NCBI GenBank assembly: GCA_002840835.1
Contig: PHCQ01000021.1
Location: 1-64,000, forward strand
DNA: 64,000 bases
From: Betaproteobacteria bacterium HGW-Betaproteobacteria-16
GTDB lineage: Bacteria > Pseudomonadota > Gammaproteobacteria > Burkholderiales > Burkholderiaceae_C
Direction: 5' to 3'
How positions within the stretch are numbered: the stretch's first letter is position 1; every line of letters starts with the position of its first letter. Shown in pieces: positions 8,601 to 16,365 of the stretch. Made by a program: the position numbers and the translations under genes. The notes under the pieces are model-generated. The model did no database searches. It saw nothing but the letters and a program-made list of their open reading frames with translations, and was not told where the DNA came from.

Positions 8601-9937
8601 GCAGCGCTGTTCGGATCAAACGGATCGTCCCAAGCCACCGAACTGAGTCCGACCTGGCCATCCACGGTGGCGTCTCCGTCAAAGGCAGCAGTTGCTGCGG
8701 CCCCGCCCGCAAAGTAGCGTGTCGCCTCGTAAAGCATCTCTCCGATGGGGTTGCCCCAGTCGGGAAACTCTCCTTGATTCATTGCCCTGGTCGTGACCCA
8801 CCCACCCCGGTAAGTATTGTCAGTTCGGGCGTTGTTGAAGTCCCGAATGCGCAGGTTGTTGATGGTGTTGACAATGCGGGCGTTGGCTGTGAATTGCCCT
8901 GTGGTGTTGTTCACCTCATTGCCAAATGAGGAAACCACTTTGCGCAACCGGCCGCCGCTCATGGAGCGGTCGTAGCTTCCGGTCAACAGGCCAAAGTACA
9001 TGCTTTCGTCTTCGCCGTAATCGTGCAACAAGCCGATGGGTTTGTAGACGGGAGAGCCGCCGTTCGGGTACTGCTTGCAGCCCGCGTTGAACGTGGCGGT
9101 GCAGACCTCAACCCTGACACTGTAGTTTCGTTCGGCATCGGTATTGTTGGGAAAACTGCCGGTGGAAAGTGAGCCGGCCAAGACGGGGCGTTCCTTGGAC
9201 GCCCATTCCCAGATCCTGTGGTTGTTGCTGACGTTGGTGCGTACGCGCAGCAAGGGTTGCCGATTGCTGCAGTCGCTCAGCGTTGCACAATTGATGCCGT
9301 TGGTGTCGGTCAGGCTGCCGAAGAAATGCCGCCGATTGTTGCCCGAAGGTTGGCTGAATGGCGTGTAGTCGCTGATCCGGTAGCCGTCGGTGGCTTCACT
9401 GTGGTATTCCTTGCCCCAGCTGTGGGCATCTTGCGGAATATAAGCGCGGCGAAGCACCGTCTGGCTGTTGGTGTCCACCTCTCGATGGCCGCCGTAGAGC
9501 ACTTTGCGCAGTGCGTCGATGCGGGTGGTGGTCACGTAATTCAGCCATTGACCCGACCATTCTGCAGTGCCTGTGCAGCGACCAAGTGCATCGGCAGTTC
9601 CGCCAGGCGAAAAAAGATTGGACGCATAGTTGTAGCAAAGGTCTGCGTCGAACAGGCCGTAGTACTTGATGGACGGTTTGAACCTGACGTCGAGGGTGCC
9701 GTCGCCATCCACATCGCTGGCGTCGTTGTACGCCTCGTAAAACAGCTTGTGGTCTTTGCCCATCACCAGCATGGTCATGGGTGTGGCGTTGGTGGTGGCG
9801 CCCAGCGGCGTGTTGGGCCATGTGACCGCATTGGCACCAAAGTAGACGGCCAGCGCAGATGTGACCACCACCGCCTGTGCAATCCGGTTTGCAATCGTGG
9901 ACAACTTCATGGCATTTCTCTCTGTTCTGTGTTTCAT
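5633..9937 (-). CDS. pilY1: Type IV pilus tip adhesin/assembly protein PilY1 (PilC family)
   Basis: At 1434 residues this is the largest gene of the window. An N-terminal signal segment (AQAVVVTSALAVYFGANA) directs it to the periplasm. The C-terminal third contains the PilY1 beta-propeller signatures: VFIGANDGMLHAF, AYIPSAGLSRLRN, FFVDGDIAVSNR, and GNVWKFDL. Several Asp/Asn-rich loops look like calcium sites, notably DRNNSGTLD followed by DQDGDGVPD, and DIDDDGNFADD near the C-terminus. PilY1 proteins sit at the pilus tip, are needed for pilus extension and can act in surface sensing and adhesion. The ATG at 9937 follows a GAGAGGA ribosome site. A 34-bp gap separates it from pilX and it is translationally coupled to pilE. 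Confidence 0.95.
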   Translation of the reverse strand: MKHRTERNAMKLSTIANRIAQAVVVTSALAVYFGANAVTWPNTPLGATTNATPMTMLVMGKDHKLFYEAYNDASDVDGDGTLDVRFKPSIKYYGLFDADLCYNYASNLFSPGGTADALGRCTGTAEWSGQWLNYVTTTRIDALRKVLYGGHREVDTNSQTVLRRAYIPQDAHSWGKEYHSEATDGYRISDYTPFSQPSGNNRRHFFGSLTDTNGINCATLSDCSNRQPLLRVRTNVSNNHRIWEWASKERPVLAGSLSTGSFPNNTDAERNYSVRVEVCTATFNAGCKQYPNGGSPVYKPIGLLHDYGEDESMYFGLLTGSYDRSMSGGRLRKVVSSFGNEVNNTTGQFTANARIVNTINNLRIRDFNNARTDNTYRGGWVTTRAMNQGEFPDWGNPIGEMLYEATRYFAGGAAATAAFDGDATVDGQVGLSSVAWDDPFDPNSAASGASCARANFLTISDVNPSFDSNQLPGSYFASFTGDLTGLNVETIGSTITTLESNITGLRFIGQSDANYDTAPTPKTVTSLGRLRGLAPEEPTKQGSYYSASVSKYAKETDLRSDLDGRQTIDNYIVALSSPLPKVEVRTSSGRLITIVPFAKSVSGSGINAASGQFQPTNQIVDFYVERIANSGSGDADASVNNGRYYAEFQINFEDVEQGADHDMDAIARYVIQENASGQVEVTVTPTYEAGGIGHSMGYIVSGSSADGIYLVARDRNDTPAYFLNVRPGQAPGDCNQSPMPAGCSTLPYASPTGSPAPVAYVFTPSNNPAATLLKDPLWYAAKYGGYVDRNNSGTLDQTSEWDQDGDGVPDTYFFVQNPLELKESLRRAFDNIIDRAGSGGNVVANSTNLSTDTFVYQGLFNSEKWSGDLLAYQVSTTGVADAPAWRASSLIPAPASRRIYFGSMASGNLDGTEFQWDLLSAGEQALLDNSSSVLSYLRGVRTNELENGGTLRDRNPNTVLGDISHSPPFFLRDTETVFIGANDGMLHAFSSVTGIEQFAYIPSAGLSRLRNLSQVGFDQSHEFFVDGDIAVSNRAQTAGRNYLVGALGRGGKGLFGLDVTDPANFDGDDVLWEYFSPTDADLGFMLGRPIIARLQDGTWAVIIGNGYNSTSQRAVLYVFNLSTGDLIRKIDTTVAGDNGLATPGLILDTAGRVTTAYAGDLMGNVWKFDLSSNTPSEWSIAHGGQPLFTASSGGVAQPITAPITLTMKTQQEYAGDPHVGRWFVHFGTGSDFQTSDPSNTELQSWYGLVDTGTPILRSELLQTPGLLSVGEIAGRPVRTFREIEPNAMQTSRGWVIDLTVNGVLEGERMVTASRFYMLADPTLLASSVIPVEDVCRPGGRGYVNAVNPFTGGRLTSPLFDIDDDGNFADDSLNGVYPGSIDPGVGKPGEPVILGLGGNPRLVVGGSEPPVEDVALNPGGSTGFRGRLSWREIVR

Positions 9938-9971
9938 GACATTCCTCTCCTATCGCCGAATCTCAGGTGGT

Positions 9972-10550
9972 TCATTCCGTTGCGTAAACAGACTGAAGGA
10001 TCACCTCGGCACGGTCAGCGCCGGCCTGGCTGCGGGCCGAGATGCGGTAGCGGGCACAGGTGTTGTTCGCCAGCGGTTGACTGGGATCACAGGGGAAGGT
10101 GTTCCCCAGGAATTCAACAAAGTACTGCGGAGAGGATCCGGCCTGGGTGTTCAGGGTCACGCCGGTCGCATCCGCCCATCCGGCAAAACCTGCAATGTTC
10201 CAGCGTCCTTCGCAGTGGATACCGGGTGGCGAGCATAGGCCGCCAGAGCAGGAAGAGGCGCATTGTGTGTTGTCAGTGGGTATGGCCAGTGCCAGCGCCT
10301 GTGCGTGCCTGGGCGTGGCTGAAGCCTGAGCCACTGCAACACCTTCTCCTGCGCGAAGTCCGGCTTCGGCCGCCTGAAAGGCCAGACTGCGGTCGTAGAA
10401 ATTGGAGGCCATTTTTTCCTCCAGCACCACGTTGCGCAGACTGGCCACTCCAACCAAGGTGATGAGCACCATCAGGATCAACGAAACGATCAGGGCAGCG
10501 CCGCGCTCGCGTTGCAGACTGGCCTGGCGGATAAGGTGCAGTTTTTTCAT
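9972..10550 (-). CDS. pilX: Minor pilus assembly protein PilX
   Basis: The protein begins MKKLHLIRQASLQRERGAALIVSLILMVLITLVG, which is the PilX_N pattern: a basic leader, RG|AALIVSLI and a long hydrophobic helix, without the Glu at +5 that other pilins have. It continues with ASLRNVVLEEKMASNFYDRSLAFQAAEAGLR, the conserved helix of this family. The 192-residue length is normal. The ATG at 10550 overlaps the pilW stop (ATGA). PilX is thought to join PilV, PilW and PilE in a tip complex with PilY1. Confidence 0.93.
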   Translation of the reverse strand: MKKLHLIRQASLQRERGAALIVSLILMVLITLVGVASLRNVVLEEKMASNFYDRSLAFQAAEAGLRAGEGVAVAQASATPRHAQALALAIPTDNTQCASSCSGGLCSPPGIHCEGRWNIAGFAGWADATGVTLNTQAGSSPQYFVEFLGNTFPCDPSQPLANNTCARYRISARSQAGADRAEVILQSVYATE

Positions 10551-11584
10551 GGCAGGCGGTTGCGAAGGGTAACCACGTAGGTCATCTGGCGCTGAAGGGG
10601 TGCGTTGTCGGTACCGACGTTTTGCAGGCTCTGGAGTGTCAATGTGACACGAACCGCAGACACGTCTGACCACGCAGTCACTGCGGTGGCGTCCACATAG
10701 TCCGCCGGCAGTGCGCCCGCAGCGTCCACCTGCAGGTAGCTGAGTTGCAGATCGGTGACGCCTTCTGCAATTTCTTCAGTCAGGGTGGTTGGGGTGCCAG
10801 CCGAGTTGACCAGGCGCGCGCGATAGAGTGATCTTCCTCCGCGGCCATTGGCGCCGACGTACCAGATTTCGCTCGACAAGCGGATCAAGAATCCACTATC
10901 AAATACGTACTCATTTCCGTTCACGCTAGAGCAGTCGGTCGGAAAGCCCAAGCCCTTGCTGCAGTTGCCCGGCGTTCCTGTCCCGGCGTTGTGGACAACA
11001 GTGGAATTGGTGGGCGAAGTGTTGGTCACCTGCAATAGGGCAGACTGCCGATAGTTGCACACCATGACGATCTCGCCGTCACTCATGCCATGGTCGATGG
11101 TGCCGAGTTGAAACTGAGCAGAAACCGGATTGTGACCTTCGATAACTGCCCCGTGGTTTGCGTTAGCAAATACCAGAAATACAGCGTCAGTACCTTGAAT
11201 TCTCTGGGCAGCAGCGGTGCCGAAACCCACGCCGTCTGCAGCAACATCGTTGTCATAACCCCGAATGCCATCCTCCCAGTTGGCCCACCAGTGCGTGCCG
11301 GGATTGTTGATCGTGTTGGCGGTGGGAATGCCGCGACCGCATGGGCTGCCGCCGGCTTCGCGCAATTGCCGGGCCATCAGTTCCACTGCAGTGCGACCAC
11401 TCTCCTGCATGCGCGAGAGTTGTTCGGTGGCGCGGTATGCCTGCTGGTTGTTCAAGAACACACTGATGGCACCGCCCACCAGGAAAAGGCCAAGAGCCAA
11501 GGCGACCATCAACTCGACCAGGCCGAAACCTTTGACTTGCTGGCGCGAAGACAGGGGATTGCGATTGCGTAGATGCCGGTTCAT
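10547..11584 (-). CDS. pilW: Minor pilus assembly protein PilW
   Basis: The prepilin motif VKG|FGLVELMVALALGLFLVGGAISVF is present with Glu at +5, followed by NNQQAYRATEQLSRMQESGRTAVELMARQLREAGG, which is characteristic of PilW. The C-terminal part (VTLTLQSLQNVG, then QMTYVVTLRNRLP) is the usual end of the family. From the ATG at 11584 the product is 345 residues. A GTG at 11599 overlaps the pilV stop (GTGA) and could be used through coupling; neither candidate has a strong ribosome site. Confidence 0.93.
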   Translation of the reverse strand: MNRHLRNRNPLSSRQQVKGFGLVELMVALALGLFLVGGAISVFLNNQQAYRATEQLSRMQESGRTAVELMARQLREAGGSPCGRGIPTANTINNPGTHWWANWEDGIRGYDNDVAADGVGFGTAAAQRIQGTDAVFLVFANANHGAVIEGHNPVSAQFQLGTIDHGMSDGEIVMVCNYRQSALLQVTNTSPTNSTVVHNAGTGTPGNCSKGLGFPTDCSSVNGNEYVFDSGFLIRLSSEIWYVGANGRGGRSLYRARLVNSAGTPTTLTEEIAEGVTDLQLSYLQVDAAGALPADYVDATAVTAWSDVSAVRVTLTLQSLQNVGTDNAPLQRQMTYVVTLRNRLP

Positions 11585-11595
11585 GTTGATTCTTT

Positions 11596-12069
11596 TCACA
11601 GCACGCTGATCGTTTCGACCGTCTGGTTGTCGCTGCCATCTGTGCCCCGGGTGTCATCCCAATAGACGCGGATCGTGCAGCGGTCGCCCACGCAGCTGAT
11701 TTCGCCGCAGGTGGTGTCGCGATCTCCCAGGGTTTGTTTCATGGACTGCATCCACAGACGTTGGTCGTTTGCGATGAGTGTCCCGCCGGCATCGACGTTG
11801 CAGGTTCTGGCCATGTTGTACTGACCCGTGCGGGCTGCATTCACATTGGCGCGCATCGCATCCAGCATGAGGTAGGTAAGTGTCACGGCCTGGCTGCGCT
11901 CAAAGGCGCTCTGGCCATTTTTGAGCGCACGGCTCTGTAGACCGGCAATGCCAAGAAGACCAATGGCCAGCACAAGCACTGCGACCAGAACCTCAATGAG
12001 GCCCACACCTTTTTGAGAAGAGCGCTTTGCGCTAGCTTGCAATGCAGAGGGGTGGAAATTACTCGACAT
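11596..12069 (-). CDS. pilV: Type IV pilus modification/minor pilin protein PilV
   Basis: The prepilin motif is KG|VGLIEVLVAVLVLAIGLLGIAGLQSRALKNGQSA, with Glu +5. The GLLGIAGLQ run and the following S-A-x-E-R-S-x-A segment are typical of PilV. The length is 157 residues from the ATG at 12069. This start lies 11 bases inside the end of the upstream fimT gene, so the two are translated in different frames over a short overlap. Cysteines later in the protein (TTCGEISCVGDRCTI) may form disulfides. Confidence 0.92.
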   Translation of the reverse strand: MSSNFHPSALQASAKRSSQKGVGLIEVLVAVLVLAIGLLGIAGLQSRALKNGQSAFERSQAVTLTYLMLDAMRANVNAARTGQYNMARTCNVDAGGTLIANDQRLWMQSMKQTLGDRDTTCGEISCVGDRCTIRVYWDDTRGTDGSDNQTVETISVL

Positions 12070-12541
12070 GGATTGACCCCGTGCGAATCCTGATTGTGCG
12101 GGTCTGTGCACCCGAAGTGACCGTGATTGTTCCGTTGGTGATCAGCGCGGTGCCTACTGCTGCATTGGCGCAGTCACATGTGTAAGGCAGGCCATCGGAA
12201 CGAAAATCGGCGCAAATATCGGTCGCCGTTGTATTGCCTTGCAGGGTGCCTTCCCGAATCGCAGTCGCCGCAGTGGGTGTGCGAACGATCCAGCCCGCAT
12301 TTGAATTGCAGAAGCGATGCGTGGCATTTTTGCGAATGGCCTCGCTGCGCGCTGCCTGAAGGCCTCCAAGCAGCTCATTGGATTGCGCCGCCACCCGATT
12401 CCTTTCCAGCATGTCCCGGAAGCTGGGCACTGCGATACCCAGCAAAACAGCTGCCACTGCCAGCGTCACCATCAATTCGACCATGGTGAATCCCTTGGAA
12501 AGGGTGACTGGGCTCCGCAGAATATGTGTCGACGTGTTCAA
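12059..12541 (-). CDS. fimT: GspH/FimT family pseudopilin, first gene of the minor pilin operon
   Basis: The protein starts MNTSTHILRSPVTLSKG|FTMVELMVTLAVAAVLLGIAVPSF, a clear prepilin leader and helix. It is followed by RDMLERNRVAAQSNELLGGLQAARSEAIRKN, which is diagnostic for the GspH/FimT family. The start codon is TTG, supported by a GGAG six bases upstream; no ATG would give a plausible leader. The length is 160 residues. As the promoter-proximal gene it begins the fimT-pilV-pilW-pilX-pilY1-pilE transcript. The 146-bp space up to nrdR (12542-12687) should hold the operon promoter, but I could not identify a convincing -35/-10 pair there. Confidence 0.92.
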   Translation of the reverse strand: MNTSTHILRSPVTLSKGFTMVELMVTLAVAAVLLGIAVPSFRDMLERNRVAAQSNELLGGLQAARSEAIRKNATHRFCNSNAGWIVRTPTAATAIREGTLQGNTTATDICADFRSDGLPYTCDCANAAVGTALITNGTITVTSGAQTRTIRIRTGSIHVE

Positions 12542-12687
12542 GCACTCTCCGTACAGGCAGTTACAAAAATCACCAAGGCAGCATTTTTTCCATACTGACT
12601 GATGAGCCTATCAGGGGAATGAAGGCCTTTTGTAAGAAGTGCGACGGACGGAAGAAGTTGCCGGTTGTACGGGTGTGGGGTGCTTTT

Positions 12688-13146
12688 TCAGGTCTTGGAG
12701 CGTGACGTTTCTCTCACGGCATCCATGAACTCGCTCACATCGTCGAAGCTTTTGTACACGCTGGCAAACCGGATGTAGGCCACCTTGTCGAGCTTCTTGA
12801 GTTCGCGCATGACCATTTCACCCAGGCGGGTGGCTGGTACCTCGCGCGCACCAAGATTGAGCAGCTTTTCTTCAATTCGGTCGATCGCTGCGTCGACCTG
12901 TTCCGTACTGACCGGGCGCTTGCGCAACGCCAGGCTGAACGAGGCGCGCAGTTTTTCAGGCACATAGTCCACGCGGCGTCCATCTTTTTTCACCACCGCG
13001 GGGAAACTCACGTCTGGCCGTTCGTAGGTGGTGAATCGTTTTTCGCAATGGCCGCATTGCCGCCTGCGGCGGATGAAGCCCGCGTCTTCAGACACACGGG
13101 TTTCCACGACCTGGGTTTCGAGATGACCGCAGAAGGGGCATTTCAT
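12688..13146 (-). CDS. nrdR: Transcriptional repressor NrdR
   Basis: NrdR is a Zn-finger/ATP-cone repressor of ribonucleotide reductase genes. The four zinc-binding cysteines are visible as MKCPFCGH at the N-terminus and [10 protein letters not shown] near residue 32. The ATP-cone follows ([16 protein letters not shown], then [15 protein letters not shown]). The 152-residue length matches the family. It lies downstream of glyA, an order widely conserved in Betaproteobacteria, separated by a 94-bp spacer that contains a GC-rich repeat element. Confidence 0.97.
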   Translation of the reverse strand: MKCPFCGHLETQVVETRVSEDAGFIRRRRQCGHCEKRFTTYERPDVSFPAVVKKDGRRVDYVPEKLRASFSLALRKRPVSTEQVDAAIDRIEEKLLNLGAREVPATRLGEMVMRELKKLDKVAYIRFASVYKSFDDVSEFMDAVRETSRSKT

Positions 13147-13163
13147 CGCGCGAAGCCCTTGTC

Positions 13164-13238
13164 ATGCCGCCGGGCCGCCCCAAGGCGTGACGCGCCCCCC
13201 TGGGGGGCAGTGACCCGCGAAGCGGTGGAGCGTGGGGG
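13164..13238 (-). repeat. GC-rich intergenic repeat element, copy A (reverse orientation)
   Basis: Read on the minus strand, this spacer starts three bases after the glyA stop. It contains CCGCTTCGCGGGTCAC, a CCCCCCAGGGGGG hairpin core, then GGGGCGGCCCGGCGG. The same order of blocks recurs at 19336, 35203 and 39467. This copy lacks the 3' AGCCGGTTCC tail of the others. Confidence 0.7.
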
Positions 13239-13240
13239 CA

Positions 13241-14485
13241 TTATTTGTACACGGGGAAGCGGGCCGTCAGGGCGTTCACCTTGGCACGAACCGCTTCAAT
13301 ATTGGCCGGGTCGCGCGGGTTGTCCAGCACGTCGGCGATCAGGTTGGCGGTCAGGCGAGCTTCTTCGTCCTTGAAACCCCGGGTGGTCATGGCGGGGGTG
13401 CCGATGCGAACGCCGCTGGTGACCATCGGTTTTTCCGGGTCGTTGGGGATGGCGTTCTTGTTGATGGTCATGTGGGCGCTGCCCAGCACCGCTTCGGCTT
13501 CCTTGCCGGTGATGCCCTTGGCGCGCAGATCGACCAGCATGACATGGCTTTCGGTGCGGCCGCTGACGATGCGCAGGCCGCGAGATGTCAGTGTTTCAGC
13601 GACGATGCGCGCATTTGTAAGCACTTGCTGCTGATATGTCTTGAATTCCGGCATCAGCGCTTCCTTGAAGGCCACCGCCTTGGCTGCGATCACGTGCATC
13701 AACGGGCCGCCCTGAAGTCCAGGGAAAATGGCGCTGTTGATGGCCTTCTCATGCTCGGCCTTCATGAGGATGATGCCGCCGCGAGGCCCGCGCAGGCTCT
13801 TGTGCGTGGTGGAGGTGACCACGTCGGCATGGGGCACCGGGTTGGGGTAGACGCCTGCCGCGATCAGGCCGGCGTAGTGCGCCATGTCAACCATGAAGAT
13901 GGCCCCCACGTCCTTGGCCACCTTGGCGAAGCGTTCGAAGTCAATGCGCAGGCTGTAAGCCGATGCGCCGGCGATGATCAGCTTGGGCTTGGTTTCGTGG
14001 GCCTTGCGCTCCATGGCCTCGTAGTCGATGGCTTCGTTGGCGTCCAATCCGTAAGAAACCACGTTGAACCACTTGCCCGACATGTTCAGCGGCATGCCGT
14101 GGGTCAGGTGGCCGCCTTCGGCCAGGCTCATGCCCATGATGGTGTCGCCTGGCTTCAGAAAGGCGAGAAACACGGCTTCGTTGGCAGAGGCGCCGCAGTG
14201 GGCTTGCACGTTGGCGGCATCGGCGCCAAAGATCTGCTTGACGCGGTCAATGGCCAACTGCTCGGCGATGTCCACGTATTCGCAGCCGCCGTAGTAGCGC
14301 TTGCCCGGGTAGCCTTCAGCGTATTTGTTGGTGAGCTGCGTGCCTTGGGCCGCCATGACGGCTGGCGAGGCGTAGTTTTCGCTGGCGATCAGCTCGATGT
14401 GGTGTTCCTGGCGCGCGTTTTCCGCCTGGATGGCAGCAAACAGTTCAGGGTCGGTTTGCTCGATGAGAATGTTGCGGTCGTACAT
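13241..14485 (-). CDS. glyA: Serine hydroxymethyltransferase
   Basis: GlyA is the PLP enzyme interconverting serine plus tetrahydrofolate with glycine plus 5,10-methylene-THF, the main source of one-carbon units. Visible motifs are [40 protein letters not shown], and the PLP-lysine segment [15 protein letters not shown]. The 414-residue length is standard. There is no strong Shine-Dalgarno before the ATG. The long upstream leader holds a ZTP riboswitch (14540-14710), so expression probably responds to the purine/folate intermediate ZMP/ZTP. Confidence 0.98.
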   Translation of the reverse strand: MYDRNILIEQTDPELFAAIQAENARQEHHIELIASENYASPAVMAAQGTQLTNKYAEGYPGKRYYGGCEYVDIAEQLAIDRVKQIFGADAANVQAHCGASANEAVFLAFLKPGDTIMGMSLAEGGHLTHGMPLNMSGKWFNVVSYGLDANEAIDYEAMERKAHETKPKLIIAGASAYSLRIDFERFAKVAKDVGAIFMVDMAHYAGLIAAGVYPNPVPHADVVTSTTHKSLRGPRGGIILMKAEHEKAINSAIFPGLQGGPLMHVIAAKAVAFKEALMPEFKTYQQQVLTNARIVAETLTSRGLRIVSGRTESHVMLVDLRAKGITGKEAEAVLGSAHMTINKNAIPNDPEKPMVTSGVRIGTPAMTTRGFKDEEARLTANLIADVLDNPRDPANIEAVRAKVNALTARFPVYK

Positions 14486-14539
14486 GGTGGCAGTCTTGGG
14501 TGACGTGAATCCCTGTGCCTTGCGTGGTGCAATGACAGG

Positions 14540-14710
14540 GGCTGCCCAGGCGAACGGCTGAACGCCAGACCGACATTCAAGGGTCAGGCGGCACGCTTCC
14601 CAGTGGTTGTCCCTTACCTGCGCTTGCCTGGAAGGGGGTCCACGTCAGCACTGCCACGCGGGACATGCCCGCTTCCCGTGGTGTGCCTATCGCCAGTTGC
14701 GTACCCGCAG
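14540..14710 (-). promoter_or_regulatory. ZTP (pfl) riboswitch upstream of glyA
   Basis: On the minus strand the leader contains the ZTP aptamer landmarks in order. GGTACGC at 14705-14699 begins P1, followed by ACTGGCGA (14697-14690). After an inserted hairpin of about 45 nt comes ACGTGG (14645-14640). Then CCACTGGGAAGCG (14606-14594) is followed by TGCC, whose GCGTGCC pairs with GGTACGC to close P1. A linker leads to the hallmark CGCCTGGGCA (14552-14543). ACGTGG/CCAC forms P2. Downstream, CCCTGT (14540-14535) can pair with ACAGGG (14516-14511) as part of the expression platform; there is no U-run, so control may be translational. glyA is a known target of this riboswitch class. Confidence 0.85.
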
Positions 14711-14770
14711 AGTTTAGCCGAGTGTCGTCAATCTGACGTCGACCCTCTTCTGATCTCTACCCGATGGAGA

Positions 14771-15727
14771 TCAGGATTGTGCAACCGTGACGTTGGTGGC
14801 TGGCGTGTCACCAGATGGCTGCGGAACCGCATCCATCGGGGGCGCAATGGCGGGCTCTGACTGCGTGGCGGCTTCCGGGAAGTTTGCCAGGGCAGACTCC
14901 GTGGAAGCGGCTGCCGACTCCAATGGCGCAGGATCGACGGTGATGATGGGGCGAGCGGGGGCAATGTAGCGGGGAACCGGCTTGCCCAGCGCCACATACT
15001 GCAGCCGCTGGTGCTCCGCCATCACCTTGTTGATGTAGCTGCTGCCGTCGGTGGTGACGGCGCCTACGTAGTAGCGAAGGCCGCCTTCGACGGACCCGGC
15101 CCTTCGAATGCAGTCCTTCAGTACCATCACGCCGACACGAAGGTTGGTCAGCGGATCAAAGGCCGCCAGCTTGCCACCGAAGTCTTCGTATTTTTCGGTG
15201 TGAACCCTGGTCAACACCTGCATGAGCCCTTGTGCGCCAACCGGACTCTGTGCAAAGGGATTGAACCGGGACTCGATCGCCATCACCGCCAGGATCAGGG
15301 TCGGGTCAATCTTGACCTTTTCGCCGATCTCAAAAGCCTCGCCCACCAGCACCGTCAATGGCTCAGGCGCTACCCGGTACTTCTTGCTCAGCCAGAAAGC
15401 CACCCTGGCCTGTTGCTCGGGCAGCGATTGGGGATGCGCTGCGGTGACGCGATCAATGGCGGTGGGTTCCGACGCAATGGCCACCTGGGTGGAGGCGTTA
15501 GCCTGCCGCTCCACCAGCCAGCTCAGCAATTGTTGTTCGGCATTGGCGCGCAGGTCGCTCCGCGCGCCCAGCACGATGAGGCTCACGGCGAGGGCGGTAC
15601 CCATGAGCGCCAGCCCGTTGTGCGTGACTTCAAAAAAACCGCGGGCCACATCGCCCGCTGCAACTTTCACTGATGACCCCGCAACATGCAAGCCGCGAAG
15701 GGATGTGGGTTCGTTCGTTCTTTTCAT
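14771..15727 (-). CDS. Lytic transglycosylase, SLT domain, membrane-anchored
   Basis: The central part carries the SLT catalytic pattern: ILAVMAIESRFNPFAQSPVGAQGLMQVL, with the catalytic Glu in AIES and the GAQGLMQV signature. Further on are FDPLTNLRVGVMVLKDCI and GGLRYYVGAV, the usual later motifs. The N-terminus is cytoplasmic and basic, with one hydrophobic segment (LALMGTALAVSLIVLGA) near residues 38-54, so it is probably a signal anchor. The C-terminal ~75 residues are Ala/Pro/Ser-rich and probably disordered. The length is 318. It would cleave peptidoglycan glycan strands with anhydro-muramyl ends. A sigma-70 promoter is visible upstream (15879-15907). Confidence 0.92.
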   Translation of the reverse strand: MKRTNEPTSLRGLHVAGSSVKVAAGDVARGFFEVTHNGLALMGTALAVSLIVLGARSDLRANAEQQLLSWLVERQANASTQVAIASEPTAIDRVTAAHPQSLPEQQARVAFWLSKKYRVAPEPLTVLVGEAFEIGEKVKIDPTLILAVMAIESRFNPFAQSPVGAQGLMQVLTRVHTEKYEDFGGKLAAFDPLTNLRVGVMVLKDCIRRAGSVEGGLRYYVGAVTTDGSSYINKVMAEHQRLQYVALGKPVPRYIAPARPIITVDPAPLESAAASTESALANFPEAATQSEPAIAPPMDAVPQPSGDTPATNVTVAQS

Positions 15728-15878
15728 GGTGTCGCTCCAGACTTCTCCAACCGGCCAGAGTAGGCCGGTGGTTGGGTGGGGTCGCCATCGGTGGCAGCAC
15801 CTTTCAGTGGTTGCCTCGGACTTAGCCTTGGGGGGCAGCGGTTAAGGGTTTACCCGTTGAATTGGGCAAAGCCAGCGG

Positions 15879-15907
15879 ATGTTATGTGGCGCTTAGTGGC
15901 TAGTCAA
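15879..15907 (-). promoter_or_regulatory. Sigma-70 promoter for the lytic transglycosylase gene
   Basis: Reading the minus strand, TTGACT (15907-15902) and TAACAT (15884-15879) are separated by exactly 17 bases. Immediately upstream (about 15908-15950) is an A/T-rich run with several A/T tracts, resembling an UP element and standing out in this GC-rich window. The -10 lies about 150 bp before the start codon at 15727, leaving a long 5' leader. Confidence 0.6.
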
Positions 15908-16186
15908 GTATAAAAACTGAATTTATATACCAAAAAGAAATATCAAATGGAATGAAAAAGTTCCCCTGCAGAGTTCGCTAGCGCGCAAGCGTGTGTGGCT
16001 GCGGCCTCTGAGGGCCTTTCCTGCGGGGCATCGGAAAATTACCGCTTGTCGCCTAAAAGCAACCCTTCATGTCCGATTCCTCCAAAGTGATGAGGATGAT
16101 GGGCGGGCTGGGCGTGATTGAAAATCTCCATCGAGCGGCGTGTCTCGGAGGCTTGATGCGGGTGTCGATACCGGGTAACCTGCAGT
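15908..16186. other. Gene-poor stretch between the transglycosylase promoter and the orphan terminator
   Basis: I find no credible gene here. The first ~45 bp are A/T-rich (promoter upstream region). The remainder has short open frames on both strands with no family resemblance or consistent codon bias. On the minus strand a GGAGG site precedes a five-codon frame (Met-Lys-Gly-Cys-Phe-stop, near 16065-16050), too short to interpret. Further along on the same strand, CCCCGCAG and CTGCAGGGG could form a long imperfect hairpin ending near 15961. Confidence 0.5.
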
Positions 16187-16365
16187 TGCCTGTCGTCATG
16201 ACAGGTGTTGCTGGTGAGTCGATCCAATCGATAGCCGGCCCCAGCGGGAGCAATCTGTTGCTTCCAGGCTGGAGAGACATCCATCTCTCTCCGCCAAATC
16301 CGACGGCAAGAGCATCTAGCCCGCCGTCAACCCCGACGGGTTTGACCCGTCGGGGTTTCTTTTTT
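16187..16365 (+). ncRNA. Candidate small RNA ending at a strong terminator
   Basis: This plus-strand stretch contains successive hairpins: CCTGTC/GACAGG (about 16189-16205), GGAGAGA/TCTCTCC (about 16271-16292), GACGGC/GCCGTC (about 16303-16328), and finally a perfect 10-bp GC stem followed by a T-run. No gene upstream on this strand needs the terminator. A weak promoter-like pair TTGATG-17-TAACCT ends just upstream (around 16153-16181). No known RNA family (6S, SRP, tmRNA, RNase P) was recognised. This is an inference from structure only. Confidence 0.3.
16331..16365 (+). terminator. Strong Rho-independent terminator
   Basis: The stem CCCCGACGGG (16331-16340), loop TTTGA and CCCGTCGGGG (16346-16355) pair perfectly over 10 bp. 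They are followed by TTTCTTTTTT, so the terminator acts on the plus strand. There is no annotated plus-strand gene upstream. Confidence 0.88.

Noticed and set aside
16187-16365. Known structured RNAs (6S, SRP, tmRNA, RNase P)
   Set aside because: None of their conserved sequence landmarks are present in the candidate small-RNA region.
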